A stretch of 64,000 bases of DNA. It comes from PALSA-1006 sp041660815. Lineage in GTDB: Bacteria > Pseudomonadota > Gammaproteobacteria > Burkholderiales > Gallionellaceae. The stretch lies in contig JBAZVN010000007.1 of NCBI GenBank assembly GCA_041660815.1, positions 1-64,000 of the forward strand, given 5' to 3'. The position numbers and the translations under genes were made by a program. This document shows positions 17,730-26,450 of this stretch, in pieces (the first letter of the stretch is position 1; each line of letters begins with the position of its first letter). The notes beneath the pieces were generated by a model. It was not told the DNA's origin and searched no databases. It was given only the letters and a program-made list of their open reading frames with translations.

Positions 17730-18602
17730 TTAATGCTGCCCTTGTATGGCTAACGCCCCTTTACGTCCGTCCACTTCGCCTATTTTAACCTCATGTCGTG
17801 GCAAATCGGACTTTACCGTTTGCCAATATTCGCGCATTGAAACCAGTTGATAACCCCTGGTCTGCCAAGCCAATAAAATATTCTCGAAAATCGCCAGCCA
17901 TTTCCCGCCTTCCAATTCGGCAGACACATTAAACACGTGTCCGCTGGTTAAGGATTTTTCGCTTATTTCCAGCAGATGTTGCGCAACATTTTCCGGGGTA
18001 ATGCTGCTTCTGCCAATCAATTCGTCCAGGGTGGGCAGTGTAGTCGGTAACTGCGGGCAGGTGACAATTTCCGCATCCCAGGTGGGAATAAAAGGATGAC
18101 TGCCGCGTGTATCGGAGGAATAGTCAAAACCCAACCGTTGCGTCATACGCAACGCATCCCGATTCATCTGCCAACCCGCAGCCGCGTGTGCTTTGGGGGC
18201 TTCGCCGAATATTTCGGTGAAGCGCAGCACACCCAAATCCATATCGCGCTTGGTCCATTCGGGTGTCGCTTGCATCACATGATCGCGCCAACGAATATTT
18301 TCATTGGAACGCATGCCCACTTCAAAACCCGCATCACGCACATCGCGCAAAATATCCGCGCAATGCGCGGCAATATCCGGCGACGGTAAGAGTGTTCCAT
18401 AGCACAACGTTTTAAATCCGAAATGTTCCAGCTGTGAAACACGCGGAGTGTTGCCGAAAATTCCGCGACCGCTGCGGTCTGCGCCCAGCGAGAAAAAAAA
18501 GGTAGCTGCCAAACCGTGACGCTTTAGCATTTCGACCAGACGCGGCGCGCCTTCCCGGGTGCCGCGCAAAGTATTCACATCAATTTTTATAGCAATTTGC
18601 AT
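17730..18602 (-). CDS. ArnD-like polysaccharide deacetylase homologue lacking catalytic residues
   Basis: 290 residues from ATG 18602 (a GTG directly before it would add one residue). It aligns along its length with ArnD, the deformylase for undecaprenyl-phosphate 4-formamido-arabinose: IDVNTLRGTREGAPRL, AAAGWQMNRDAL, SSDTRGSHPF, TLPTLDELIGR. However, Asn10 replaces the metal-binding second Asp of IDVDT, the HxxxH pair (HAWDH in E. coli) reads RSNEN, and the His of THAEVEG is Ser in VSAELEG. Hydrolysis therefore looks impossible, although the frame is intact and conserved. It follows the ArnT-like and PAP2 genes, so it may be a binding or regulatory protein in lipid A or undecaprenyl-sugar metabolism. 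Confidence 0.8.
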   Translation of the reverse strand: MQIAIKIDVNTLRGTREGAPRLVEMLKRHGLAATFFFSLGADRSGRGIFGNTPRVSQLEHFGFKTLCYGTLLPSPDIAAHCADILRDVRDAGFEVGMRSNENIRWRDHVMQATPEWTKRDMDLGVLRFTEIFGEAPKAHAAAGWQMNRDALRMTQRLGFDYSSDTRGSHPFIPTWDAEIVTCPQLPTTLPTLDELIGRSSITPENVAQHLLEISEKSLTSGHVFNVSAELEGGKWLAIFENILLAWQTRGYQLVSMREYWQTVKSDLPRHEVKIGEVDGRKGALAIQGQH

Positions 18603-18608
18603 CACAGA

Positions 18609-19385
18609 CTACCTGATTTTAAATAAACGATATTGCCCCGGCAAAGACACAATCAAACAACTCACAGCAAACAGCGCATGAAATACTTCAGTGCCGGGAA
18701 ACTGATTATCATAATGAAAAATTGTCCAAACTGCCAAAGCGGAAATGCTTAATGCCAGAACCCGCTGGAATATCAAAGTTAATCCCAAGCGCCAATATCC
18801 GGCCAATGCCACCCCGGCAAGCGCAGACATCCACCCGCCAAACATGCCGCCCAGTATATCCACCGGCCAATGTACCCCGCACGCAATACGCGACAAAGCC
18901 ACCACAATTGACAATGACAATATACTGATTTTAAAGCTTAATTTAAAATCTTGCACGCACACCAATGCGGCCACCACAAAGATGGTAGTGGTATGCCCCG
19001 AGGGGAAAGAACTGAGTTCCAAAAACGGCCCGATCAGATGAAAGCTGCCTTCAGCCAATACCGCAGGCGGGCGCGAAGAATAGAACAATTCCTTCATGCC
19101 ATGCGTCCACAGCGAAGCGAATATTGCCGCCAATACAAACTGCCATGCCCACTCCGGACGCCGCCCCAGCATGGGTAATATCAGCAACAAAATCAACGAA
19201 GCGTCACCCAGCATCGTGACGTGACTCCACCACGCAGTGCCGGCAAAAAAAGTCAGTTCATTGATCCACAAAAATAATGGAATATTGCCTCCGAGGGCTT
19301 GCAGCAAACCCAAGGCCAATACTGCAAATAGCGGCACGCCCCACTGCCAGGCATCGCCAAAAAACAATTTAATTTTTGAAACCAT
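18609..19385 (-). CDS. PAP2-family membrane phosphatase
   Basis: About 258 residues from ATG 19385 (MVSKIKLFFG), with an ATG at 19394 equally possible. The reading frame stays open further upstream inside the preceding gene, but that part is not family-like. Several membrane helices carry the three PAP2 motifs: KELFYSSRP, PSGHTTT and SRIACGVHWPVDILGG, with the catalytic His in the last two. Such enzymes dephosphorylate undecaprenyl pyrophosphate or lipid A phosphates. Its start overlaps the 3' end of the ArnT-like gene by 17 bases, and the ArnD-like gene follows six bases after its stop, so the three are co-transcribed. Confidence 0.88.
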   Translation of the reverse strand: MVSKIKLFFGDAWQWGVPLFAVLALGLLQALGGNIPLFLWINELTFFAGTAWWSHVTMLGDASLILLLILPMLGRRPEWAWQFVLAAIFASLWTHGMKELFYSSRPPAVLAEGSFHLIGPFLELSSFPSGHTTTIFVVAALVCVQDFKLSFKISILSLSIVVALSRIACGVHWPVDILGGMFGGWMSALAGVALAGYWRLGLTLIFQRVLALSISALAVWTIFHYDNQFPGTEVFHALFAVSCLIVSLPGQYRLFKIR

Positions 19386-20853
19386 CGCAGGCATACAGTG
19401 CAAAAGTTGACAGGGTTCGTTCGTGCGCCCGAATAGGCAGTATTTCGCGCAATTCACAGCGTGCAAATTGACCCGCACCACCGGTAGCGGGAGGGACTGC
19501 TTGCGGCCATACCAACAAGATACCGCGAGCGCCATTTTGCGGCGCACCAAACCAGATATCGAATTGATCATAGCGCGCATCAATTACCTGCACCGGGGTG
19601 GGGCGCGCATACCAGGCTAGCCGACTCGCGTAACTCCAGTTTCCGGTAAATAATAATGGCACAACTCCCGCTTCCGCACTCATCTGCGTGCGCCAATATT
19701 CAGCACGCTGCGCAGCTTGAGGCCATCCATATAAGTCTTTGAATAAATGATCATTTTCTTTTAGCGGCAAGCGCGGGGTAATTAATTCCGCGAATACCAC
19801 AGCAATTAACAACAGCGCATAGGCAAGCGATATTTTCACCCCCGTTCGCACCCAGAAAGAAGACCAATGCCGATGCAACCAATAGGCGGTTAACGGGGTT
19901 AATCCTGCCCAGGCAAGCGACACCCAGTGTGGCAGGGTGAACTCGTAGCCAGCGCCCCAGCCGAAGAGTAAAAGTACCGGCAACGCCAGAGCCAAACACA
20001 ACCATACGCTGCGGTCGCGCTCATGGTCGCCTGCCCCCCGCCAGTTCATTGCCGAAAGCAGCGCGAGCAAACCAAACACATACAAGCCCGGACCGTAAAC
20101 GACTATTTGCGCGGCCTGAGAGAGCAGAAAGCGCGAAATCTCCCAACTCGGATTGCGCGTCCCGTGGTGCAGTTGGTATAAAAATGAAATCCACTCGTGG
20201 TGATAATTCCAATACAAAATCGGGTAAATCATCAGGCCGGAGATCACCATGGCCAACCACGGCCACGGGCCGCGCAACTGGCGCCATTGCCTGCTTAACA
20301 GCAAGGCAAGCAACACCGTCACCACCAAGGTGATCGCGGTATATTTTGCCAACGCAGCCAATCCCAATAACACACCGAGCCAAAGCCAATGTTGTTCGCG
20401 CCCCTGAATAAACACGCTATGCAATACTAGCAAAAGCAACAGCCCCAACAACAGCAAAGGCGTGTCGGGCAGCATGCTCATGCCGATTAATTGGAACATC
20501 AATCCGGAATGCAGCAGTGCAACACTGGTGAAGCCCAACCAGGAGGTTGCATGAAGAAATAAAACCTGCGTGACGCGGTATAACACCAGCGAGGTCGCCG
20601 CAAACAAAATCATCGGCAGCGTGCGCAGCGCCAGATTAGAGTCGCCGAATGGCAGCACCAGCGCTTGTAACCAACCGATTAGCGGGGGATGATCAAAATA
20701 GCTCCAGTCCAAATGCATGCCGTACAGCGCGTAATGCGCCTCATCGACACTCAGACCGCTGCGGCTGGCAACCCACGCACGCAGCAACGTTGACGCGGTT
20801 ATCAGCATCAATGTTGCCTGCAACGGGGTTAAGCGCTTTAGGAAATCAAACAT
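19369..20853 (-). CDS. ArnT-like GT39/GT83 membrane glycosyltransferase
   Basis: 494 residues with an N-terminal catalytic loop after the first helix: SVDEAHYALYGMHLDWSYF then DHPPLIGWLQ. The Asp-Glu pair is the usual catalytic centre of ArnT/PMT-type enzymes, which use a polyprenyl-phosphate sugar as donor. About eleven membrane helices follow (for example PLLLLGLLLLLVLHSV), then a soluble periplasmic C-terminal domain. With PAP2 and an ArnD-like gene downstream, transfer of a sugar to lipid A or another envelope lipid is the likely job. The donor sugar is unknown: no arnA, arnB or arnC homologue is in the window. Confidence 0.85.
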   Translation of the reverse strand: MFDFLKRLTPLQATLMLITASTLLRAWVASRSGLSVDEAHYALYGMHLDWSYFDHPPLIGWLQALVLPFGDSNLALRTLPMILFAATSLVLYRVTQVLFLHATSWLGFTSVALLHSGLMFQLIGMSMLPDTPLLLLGLLLLLVLHSVFIQGREQHWLWLGVLLGLAALAKYTAITLVVTVLLALLLSRQWRQLRGPWPWLAMVISGLMIYPILYWNYHHEWISFLYQLHHGTRNPSWEISRFLLSQAAQIVVYGPGLYVFGLLALLSAMNWRGAGDHERDRSVWLCLALALPVLLLFGWGAGYEFTLPHWVSLAWAGLTPLTAYWLHRHWSSFWVRTGVKISLAYALLLIAVVFAELITPRLPLKENDHLFKDLYGWPQAAQRAEYWRTQMSAEAGVVPLLFTGNWSYASRLAWYARPTPVQVIDARYDQFDIWFGAPQNGARGILLVWPQAVPPATGGAGQFARCELREILPIRAHERTLSTFALYACDGFKN

Positions 20854-20898
20854 TAAATATTTTGGTATAGCCGCATTGGCGCAGTCATCCTATTTGGA

Positions 20899-23520
20899 TT
20901 ACAGCTTGGCTTTAACCCAAGTGCTGACCGAGGTTAATGCCGCACTTAAATGCTCCGGCTGCGTGCCACCGGCTTGTGCCATGTCGGGCCGCCCGCCGCC
21001 TTTTCCGCCCACTTGTTGCGCGACAAAATTGACCAACTCGCCCGCCTTTACTTTGGCGGTGGCATCGGCTGTTACCCCGGCGATCAGGCTCACTTTGCCA
21101 TCGCTTACCGATGCCAGCAAGATCACAGCGGATTTGAGTTTGTCTTTCAGCTTATCCAGCGTCTCGCGCAAGGTAACCGCATCCGCCCCTTCCAGTTTGG
21201 CAGACAACACCTTCACGCCGTTGATGTCTTGCGCCTGACTCAGCAATTCGTTGCCTTGCGCGGAGGCCAGCTTGGACTTCAAAGTGGCCAGTTCTTTTTC
21301 CAGCGATTTCATGTTGTCGAGAATCTGCCCGATGCGTGCGGCAGCTTCGTGCGGTTGCGCCTTCACGGCGTCGACCACTTGCAGCAATTGCTGCTGCTGC
21401 TGCTGCACCAGCGCCAATGCGCCCTCGCCCGTCACCGCTTCAATGCGGCGCACGCCCGCCGCCACACCGCTCTCTGCCACGATCTTGAACAGGCCGATGT
21501 CGCCGGTGCGCTTTACGTGCGTCCCGCCGCACAACTCTATCGAAGAACCGATATTCAACACGCGCACTTCGTCGCCGTATTTCTCGCCGAACAGCATCAT
21601 CGCGCCGGTCTTCTGCGCGTCGTCAATCGCCATGACGCGCGACTGCGTCGCCGCATTGGCGAAAATTTCCGCGTTCACCAGGCCTTCCACTTTGCGAATT
21701 TCCGCGTCAGACATCGGTTGCGTATGCACGAAGTCGAAGCGCGTCTTGTCCGGATCAACCTGAGAACCTTTTTGCTGCACATGACTGCCCAGCACTTCGC
21801 GCAAGGCCTTGTGCATCAGATGGGTGACCGAATGGTTGCGCTCGGTACGCGCACGTGCCGCGACATCCACTTTCGCGTTAACCCCGTTGCCCACTGCCAA
21901 CTTGCCGGTCTTCACCACTCCGTGATGACCGAACACCGTGGCCTGTATCTTCTGCGTGTCTTCCACCGCAAAGATGCCGTGCACGCTGCGCAGTTCGCCG
22001 CTGTCGCCCACCTGGCCGCCGGACTCGGCGTAGAACGGCGTATCGTCCAACACCACCACACCAATATCGCCTTCGGTCAGTTCGTTCACCGAAACACCAT
22101 CCTTGTACAGCGCAAGGATATTGCCCTTGTGCTCCAACGCTTCATAACCGTGGAAAGTGGTCACCGGGCCCGCGTATTCGAGGTTCGCCGCCATCTTGAA
22201 TTTGCCTGCCGCACGCGCTTGTTCTTTTTGCTGCGCCATCGCCTTGTCAAAGGCTGCGGCATCGACCGTCACGCTGTGTTCGCGGCACACGTCCTGCGTC
22301 AGGTCGAGCGGGAAGCCGAAGGTGTCGTGCAGCTTAAATGCCGTCTCACCGTTGAAAATCTTATTGCCCGCTTTTGCCATCACGACCAGATCAGCTTCAA
22401 GGATCGCCATGCCATTTTCGATGGTAGCGAAGAAACGCTCTTCTTCCTGCTTGAGGATGTCCATCACGCGCACTTGTGCGGCGGCCAGTTCGGGAAACGC
22501 CACGCCCATCTGTTCGACCAAGTCTGGTACCAGCTTATAGAAAAATGCATCGCGTGCGCCCAGTTTGTAGCCGTGACGAATACCGCGACGAATGATCCGG
22601 CGCAATACATAACCGCGCCCTTCGTTGCCGGGAATCACGCCGTCGGCGATGAGGAAGGAACAGGCGCGGATATGGTCGGCCAGCACTTTAAGCGAAGGGG
22701 AGTCCAGATCGGTGGAGTGCGTCTCGCGCGCTGCCGCTTTGATCAGTGCCTGAAACAGATCGATCTCGTAGTTGGCATGCACGTGCTGTAACACTGCCGA
22801 GATGCGCTCCAAGCCCATGCCGGTGTCCACCGACGGCTTGGGCAGCGGATGCATAACACCCGCTTCGTCGCGGTTGAACTGCATGAACACGTTGTTCCAG
22901 ATTTCGATAAAGCGATCGCCGTCTTCGTCGGGGCTGCCCGGCGGGCCGCCGGCAATGTGTTCGCCGTGGTCGTAAAAGATTTCAGTGCAGGGACCGCAGG
23001 GACCGGTGTCACCCATCATCCAAAAATTGTCGGAGGCATAACGCGCGCCTTTGTTGTCGCCGATGCGGATGATGCGCTCGCGCGGCACGCCGATCTCGTT
23101 TGCCCAGATGTCGTAAGCCTCGTCGTCTTCCGCATACACGGTAACCGTGAGCTTATCTTTGGGCAGCTTATAAACTTCGGTCAACAACTCCCACGCATAG
23201 TTAATGGCATCGCGTTTGAAATAGTCGCCGAAACTGAAGTTGCCCAGCATTTCAAAGAAAGTATGGTGACGCGCGGTGTAGCCGACGTTCTCCAAGTCAT
23301 TATGCTTACCGCCGGCGCGCACGCATTTTTGCGATGAGGTGGCACGGGTATAGGGGCGCTTGTCGAAGCCCAGAAAAACATCTTTAAATTGATTCATGCC
23401 CGCGTTGGTAAACAGCAGGGTCGGATCTTCATGGGGAACCAGCGAACTGGAGGCGACCACGGTGTGGCCTTTGGACGCAAAAAAATCTAGAAATTGCTGG
23501 CGAATCTCACTGCTTTTCAT
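20899..23520 (-). CDS. alaS: Alanyl-tRNA synthetase
   Basis: 873 residues, the usual bacterial length. It charges tRNA-Ala, with an aminoacylation domain (RHHTFFEMLGNFSFGDYFK), a tRNA-recognition part, an editing domain with zinc ligands HSVTH (His563, His567) and CGGTH (Cys664, His668), an AlaX-like coiled coil and a C-Ala domain ending GGGRPDMAQAGG. GAGGG lies seven bases before the ATG. Two hairpins followed by U-runs sit in the 217-base space between ftsB and this start; the nearer ends about 29 bases from the ATG. Confidence 0.98.
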   Translation of the reverse strand: MKSSEIRQQFLDFFASKGHTVVASSSLVPHEDPTLLFTNAGMNQFKDVFLGFDKRPYTRATSSQKCVRAGGKHNDLENVGYTARHHTFFEMLGNFSFGDYFKRDAINYAWELLTEVYKLPKDKLTVTVYAEDDEAYDIWANEIGVPRERIIRIGDNKGARYASDNFWMMGDTGPCGPCTEIFYDHGEHIAGGPPGSPDEDGDRFIEIWNNVFMQFNRDEAGVMHPLPKPSVDTGMGLERISAVLQHVHANYEIDLFQALIKAAARETHSTDLDSPSLKVLADHIRACSFLIADGVIPGNEGRGYVLRRIIRRGIRHGYKLGARDAFFYKLVPDLVEQMGVAFPELAAAQVRVMDILKQEEERFFATIENGMAILEADLVVMAKAGNKIFNGETAFKLHDTFGFPLDLTQDVCREHSVTVDAAAFDKAMAQQKEQARAAGKFKMAANLEYAGPVTTFHGYEALEHKGNILALYKDGVSVNELTEGDIGVVVLDDTPFYAESGGQVGDSGELRSVHGIFAVEDTQKIQATVFGHHGVVKTGKLAVGNGVNAKVDVAARARTERNHSVTHLMHKALREVLGSHVQQKGSQVDPDKTRFDFVHTQPMSDAEIRKVEGLVNAEIFANAATQSRVMAIDDAQKTGAMMLFGEKYGDEVRVLNIGSSIELCGGTHVKRTGDIGLFKIVAESGVAAGVRRIEAVTGEGALALVQQQQQQLLQVVDAVKAQPHEAAARIGQILDNMKSLEKELATLKSKLASAQGNELLSQAQDINGVKVLSAKLEGADAVTLRETLDKLKDKLKSAVILLASVSDGKVSLIAGVTADATAKVKAGELVNFVAQQVGGKGGGRPDMAQAGGTQPEHLSAALTSVSTWVKAKL

Positions 23521-23548
23521 GGCACACCCTCGGGGAAAAATTTCTCAT

Positions 23549-23581
23549 AAAAAAACGCCGCGCATCATACCACGCGGCGCT
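23549..23581 (-). terminator. Intrinsic terminator just upstream of alaS
   Basis: Read on the minus strand, GCGCCGCG, a ten-base loop and CGCGGCGTTTTTTT form a strong GC stem followed by seven T. It would end transcription coming from pyrG-kdsA-eno-ftsB. It lies only 29 bases before the alaS ATG, so it could also be an attenuator if the alaS promoter lies upstream of it. Confidence 0.75.
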
Positions 23582-23612
23582 TCGAAGCTCACCGGCAAAG
23601 GCCATAGCCGGG

Positions 23613-23643
23613 CAAAAAAATTGGCGCACAGATCAGCGCCACT
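23613..23643 (-). terminator. Second terminator-like hairpin in the ftsB-alaS interval
   Basis: On the minus strand TGGCGC, an eight-base loop and GCGCCA are followed by ATTTTTTT. The stem is only six pairs but the T-run is good. It lies about 95 bases after the ftsB stop, in tandem with the stronger hairpin next to alaS. Confidence 0.6.
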
Positions 23644-23737
23644 GTTGCATATTGAATGCGCAAAGAGTGTAATTAAAACGAGGATGCCACAGGATGACCA
23701 ATGCGACACACTTGCAACACATTGATTATAAAGTGAT

Positions 23738-24061
23738 TTATTCTTGATGCTTGCTTGGAGTTACCGAAGATGTCGCGAGCGGCGAAATTTTTCCCACGAT
23801 CTGAAAAAAAACTTCGTCACGCTTCACCATACCCAGGCTGCTGCGCGCCCGTTCTTCAATGGCTTCTGTGCCATTTTTTAAATCTCGCACCTCTGCATCG
23901 AGCGCGGCGTTGCGCTGGCGCAGTTGCTGATTGATTTGCTGCTGAGCGTCGACCTGACGGTCAACATCCCACATTCTGAATAAACTGCCCTTACCCAGCC
24001 AAAGCGGATATTGCAATAGCAGGATAAGGGCAATCAATACTAATGTGAGCGGACGAGGCAT
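23738..24061 (-). CDS. ftsB: Cell division protein FtsB
   Basis: 107 residues. A short cytoplasmic start, one membrane helix (about 5-21, LVLIALILLLQYPLWLG) and the FtsB-typical GKGS motif are followed by a periplasmic leucine-zipper coiled coil (about 35-70) and the pattern EERARSSLGMVKRDE(V/I)FF. It joins FtsL and FtsQ at the septum. The start overlaps the eno stop by one base (TAATG), the classic eno-ftsB coupling of proteobacteria. A ~20-residue Ser/Thr/Pro-rich tail follows the conserved part. Confidence 0.93.
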   Translation of the reverse strand: MPRPLTLVLIALILLLQYPLWLGKGSLFRMWDVDRQVDAQQQINQQLRQRNAALDAEVRDLKNGTEAIEERARSSLGMVKRDEVFFQIVGKISPLATSSVTPSKHQE

Positions 24062-25344
24062 TAACCAAGCTGGTAATACGCGGCACTGCCGGGATAAGAA
24101 GCGCTATCGCCCAAATCTTCCTCGATGCGCAACAGTTGGTTGTACTTCGCCATACGGTCGGAACGCGACAAAGAACCGGTTTTGATTTGCAGTGCATTGG
24201 TGGCAACCGCCAAATCAGCAATGGTTGAATCTTCGGTCTCACCGGAGCGATGCGAAATAACGGCGGTATAACCGGCACGCTTGGCCATTTCAATCGCGGC
24301 AAACGTTTCAGTCAATGTGCCAATTTGATTCACTTTAATCAAAATTGAATTGGCGATACCGCGCTTAATGCCTTCACGGAAAATTTTGGTATTTGTAACG
24401 AAAATATCATCGCCGACCAACTGGATATTTTTACCCAAACGATCCGTCAGGGCTTTCCAACCGTCCCAATCGTGTTCGCTCATGCCGTCTTCAATACTGA
24501 TGATCGGATACTTGTCCACCCAAGTTGCGTACAGATCGATAATCTGCGCAGCATCAAGCACCAATCCGTCAGCTTTGAGATGGTATTTTCCGTCTTTGTA
24601 GAACTCGGAAGCAGCGCAATCCAAACCGATTGCCACATCGGCACCCGGTACATAACCGGCCGCTTCAATCGCTTCAACGATAACCTTTAAAGCGCCTTCA
24701 TTGGAACCCAGCGCGGGCGCGAAACCACCTTCATCACCCACAGTAGTAGCCAGTCCGCGATCATGCAAAATCTTTTTCAAGTTATGAAATACTTCAGCGC
24801 CGCAACGCAATGCTTCGCGGAAACTTTGCGCGCCTACCGGCAAAATCATGAATTCTTGTATGTCCGCACCGCCTTCAGCATGCGCGCCACCGTTGATGAT
24901 ATTCATCATCGGCACGGGCATTTCCATGCGCGCGGCACCGCCGAAATAGCGATACAACGGCAAACCGGATTCTTCTGCAGCGGCTTTGGCAACGGCAATA
25001 GAGACCGCCAAAATAGCATTTGCTCCCAAGCGGGATTTATTTTCAGTACCGTCCAATTCGATCATGGTTTGGTCAATGAAAGCCTGCTCAGCCGCATCCA
25101 ATCCCACGATGGCTTCGGCGATTTCGGTGTTCACAAACTCCACGGCCTTTAAAACACCTTTGCCCAAATAACGTTGTTTGTCCCCGTCACGCAATTCAAC
25201 CGCCTCTTTGGTACCGGTAGAAGCACCGGAAGGAACTGCCGCACGCCCCATTACTCCCGACTCCAACAGCACATCCGCTTCAACAGTGGGGTTGCCACGG
25301 GAATCCAAAATTTCACGCGCTACGATATCTACAATTGCACTCAT
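24061..25344 (-). CDS. eno: Enolase
   Basis: 427 residues. It converts 2-phosphoglycerate to phosphoenolpyruvate and in many proteobacteria also sits in the RNA degradosome. Visible are SRGNPTVEADV, the loop GASTG, the acid/base region VGDEGGFAP, metal ligands in IGLDCAASEF, SIEDG and VGDD, and the signature LIKVNQIGTLTET with SHRSGETED. Starts at ATG 25344 with GGAAA upstream. It lies in the conserved order pyrG-kdsA-eno-ftsB. Confidence 0.98.
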   Translation of the reverse strand: MSAIVDIVAREILDSRGNPTVEADVLLESGVMGRAAVPSGASTGTKEAVELRDGDKQRYLGKGVLKAVEFVNTEIAEAIVGLDAAEQAFIDQTMIELDGTENKSRLGANAILAVSIAVAKAAAEESGLPLYRYFGGAARMEMPVPMMNIINGGAHAEGGADIQEFMILPVGAQSFREALRCGAEVFHNLKKILHDRGLATTVGDEGGFAPALGSNEGALKVIVEAIEAAGYVPGADVAIGLDCAASEFYKDGKYHLKADGLVLDAAQIIDLYATWVDKYPIISIEDGMSEHDWDGWKALTDRLGKNIQLVGDDIFVTNTKIFREGIKRGIANSILIKVNQIGTLTETFAAIEMAKRAGYTAVISHRSGETEDSTIADLAVATNALQIKTGSLSRSDRMAKYNQLLRIEEDLGDSASYPGSAAYYQLG

Positions 25345-25500
25345 TATTATTTTTTCCTTAACTCATTAAACTCAAATGGAATTTAGTCACGGATGAACAC
25401 AGATCAACACCGCGGAAAGGTTTTTGTACCGTTGGGTACGGATAAAACCTGATACGACTCCGTATACTGATTGCAACTATCTTTCAACTAAAAATTATTT

Positions 25501-26352
25501 TCAAACATTTCTTAAATCAATTTTTTCTTCAATTAAACCTTGTTGCTTCACCGCGCTGTCCAAGACAATCAGTGTGGCAAGGAGTTCCTTTAGATACCCC
25601 AAAGGAAAAGCATTCGGTCCATCCGACATCGCTTGCGCAGGATTGGGATGAGTTTCCATAAACAATCCGGCCACGCCCACGGCGACAGCGGCACGCGCCA
25701 GCACGGGAACAAATTCGCGCTGCCCACCCGAACTGGTGCCCTGCCCGCCCGGCAATTGCACCGAATGCGTGGCATCGAATACCACCGGGCAACCGGTGTT
25801 GCGCATTACGGCCAGCGAACGCATATCCGAAACCAAGTTATTATAGCCAAAAGAGGCGCCGCGCTCACACACCATGATGTTATCTTCACCGCTTACTTCG
25901 CGGGCTTTATCCACCACATTTTTCATATCCCAAGGCGATAAAAACTGGCCTTTTTTGATATTCACCGGCTTGCCGATTGAAGCGGCGGCATGAATAAAAT
26001 CAGTTTGGCGACACAGAAACGCGGGGGTTTGCAACACATCCACCACGGCAGCGACAGGCGCGATTTCATCGATACTATGCACGTCAGTCAATACCGGAAC
26101 GCCGATTTGCGTCTTTACTTTTTCCAGAATTTTCAAGCCTGCTTCCAGGCCGAAACCGCGAAAGGTTTTACCGGAACTGCGATTCGCTTTATCGTAAGAT
26201 GACTTATAAATAAAATTAATATTCAAAGAGTTGCAAATCTCCTTGAGTTGCCCGGCAGTATCGATGGCCATTTGCTCGGACTCGATAACACACGGCCCCG
26301 CAATCAGGAAAAACGGCTGATCAAGACCAACCTCATATCCACATAACTTCAT
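25501..26352 (-). CDS. kdsA: 3-deoxy-8-phosphooctulonate synthase (KdsA)
   Basis: 283 residues. It joins arabinose-5-phosphate and phosphoenolpyruvate to Kdo-8-phosphate for the LPS core. Family motifs include FLIAGPCVIES, YKSSYDKANRSSGKTFRG, DVHS, KKGQFLSPWDMKN, and VFDATHSVQLPGG. The Asn in KANRSS is typical of the metal-independent class. The ATG at 26352 has GGGAG nine bases upstream. A second copy of its first five codons lies about 100 bases upstream, overlapping the pyrG stop (see the separate entry). Confidence 0.97.
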   Translation of the reverse strand: MKLCGYEVGLDQPFFLIAGPCVIESEQMAIDTAGQLKEICNSLNINFIYKSSYDKANRSSGKTFRGFGLEAGLKILEKVKTQIGVPVLTDVHSIDEIAPVAAVVDVLQTPAFLCRQTDFIHAAASIGKPVNIKKGQFLSPWDMKNVVDKAREVSGEDNIMVCERGASFGYNNLVSDMRSLAVMRNTGCPVVFDATHSVQLPGGQGTSSGGQREFVPVLARAAVAVGVAGLFMETHPNPAQAMSDGPNAFPLGYLKELLATLIVLDSAVKQQGLIEEKIDLRNV

Positions 26353-26450
26353 AATTTTACGCTCCCAGTTGTCGGCTGGGGCAGCCCCTCCCGCACCCAG
26401 CGCTGCGCGATACCGTGTCGGGGCTGCACATTAAATCCGCACAGCTTCAT
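26353..26450 (-). other. 98-bp insert between pyrG and kdsA with a duplicated kdsA start
   Basis: An ATG at 26450 overlaps the pyrG stop (ATGA) and opens a 33-codon frame that begins MKLCGFNV and ends GSVKL. Its stop overlaps the true kdsA start by another ATGA. The first residues copy KdsA itself (MKLCGYEV). The simplest reading is that kdsA once began at 26450, and that a ~98-bp insertion after codon 5 was repaired by a fresh copy of the start. The middle is GC-rich and holds the palindrome GGGGCAGCCCC. A small coupling peptide is the alternative. Confidence 0.55.

Noticed and set aside
18609..19583. 324-residue version of the PAP2 protein
   Set aside because: The first ~66 residues lie inside the ArnT-like gene, are not family-like, and ATGs at 19394 and 19385 give a normal PAP2 length.
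21373..21408. CAG/CTG-rich repeat in alaS (Gln run)
   Set aside because: It encodes a short run of Gln in the linker of AlaS, in frame and of ordinary length for a low-complexity linker.
20950..22791. 613-codon open frame on the plus strand
   Set aside because: It lies wholly opposite alaS, is rich in His, Arg, Leu and Gln as expected from antisense of a GC-rich gene, and matches no family.
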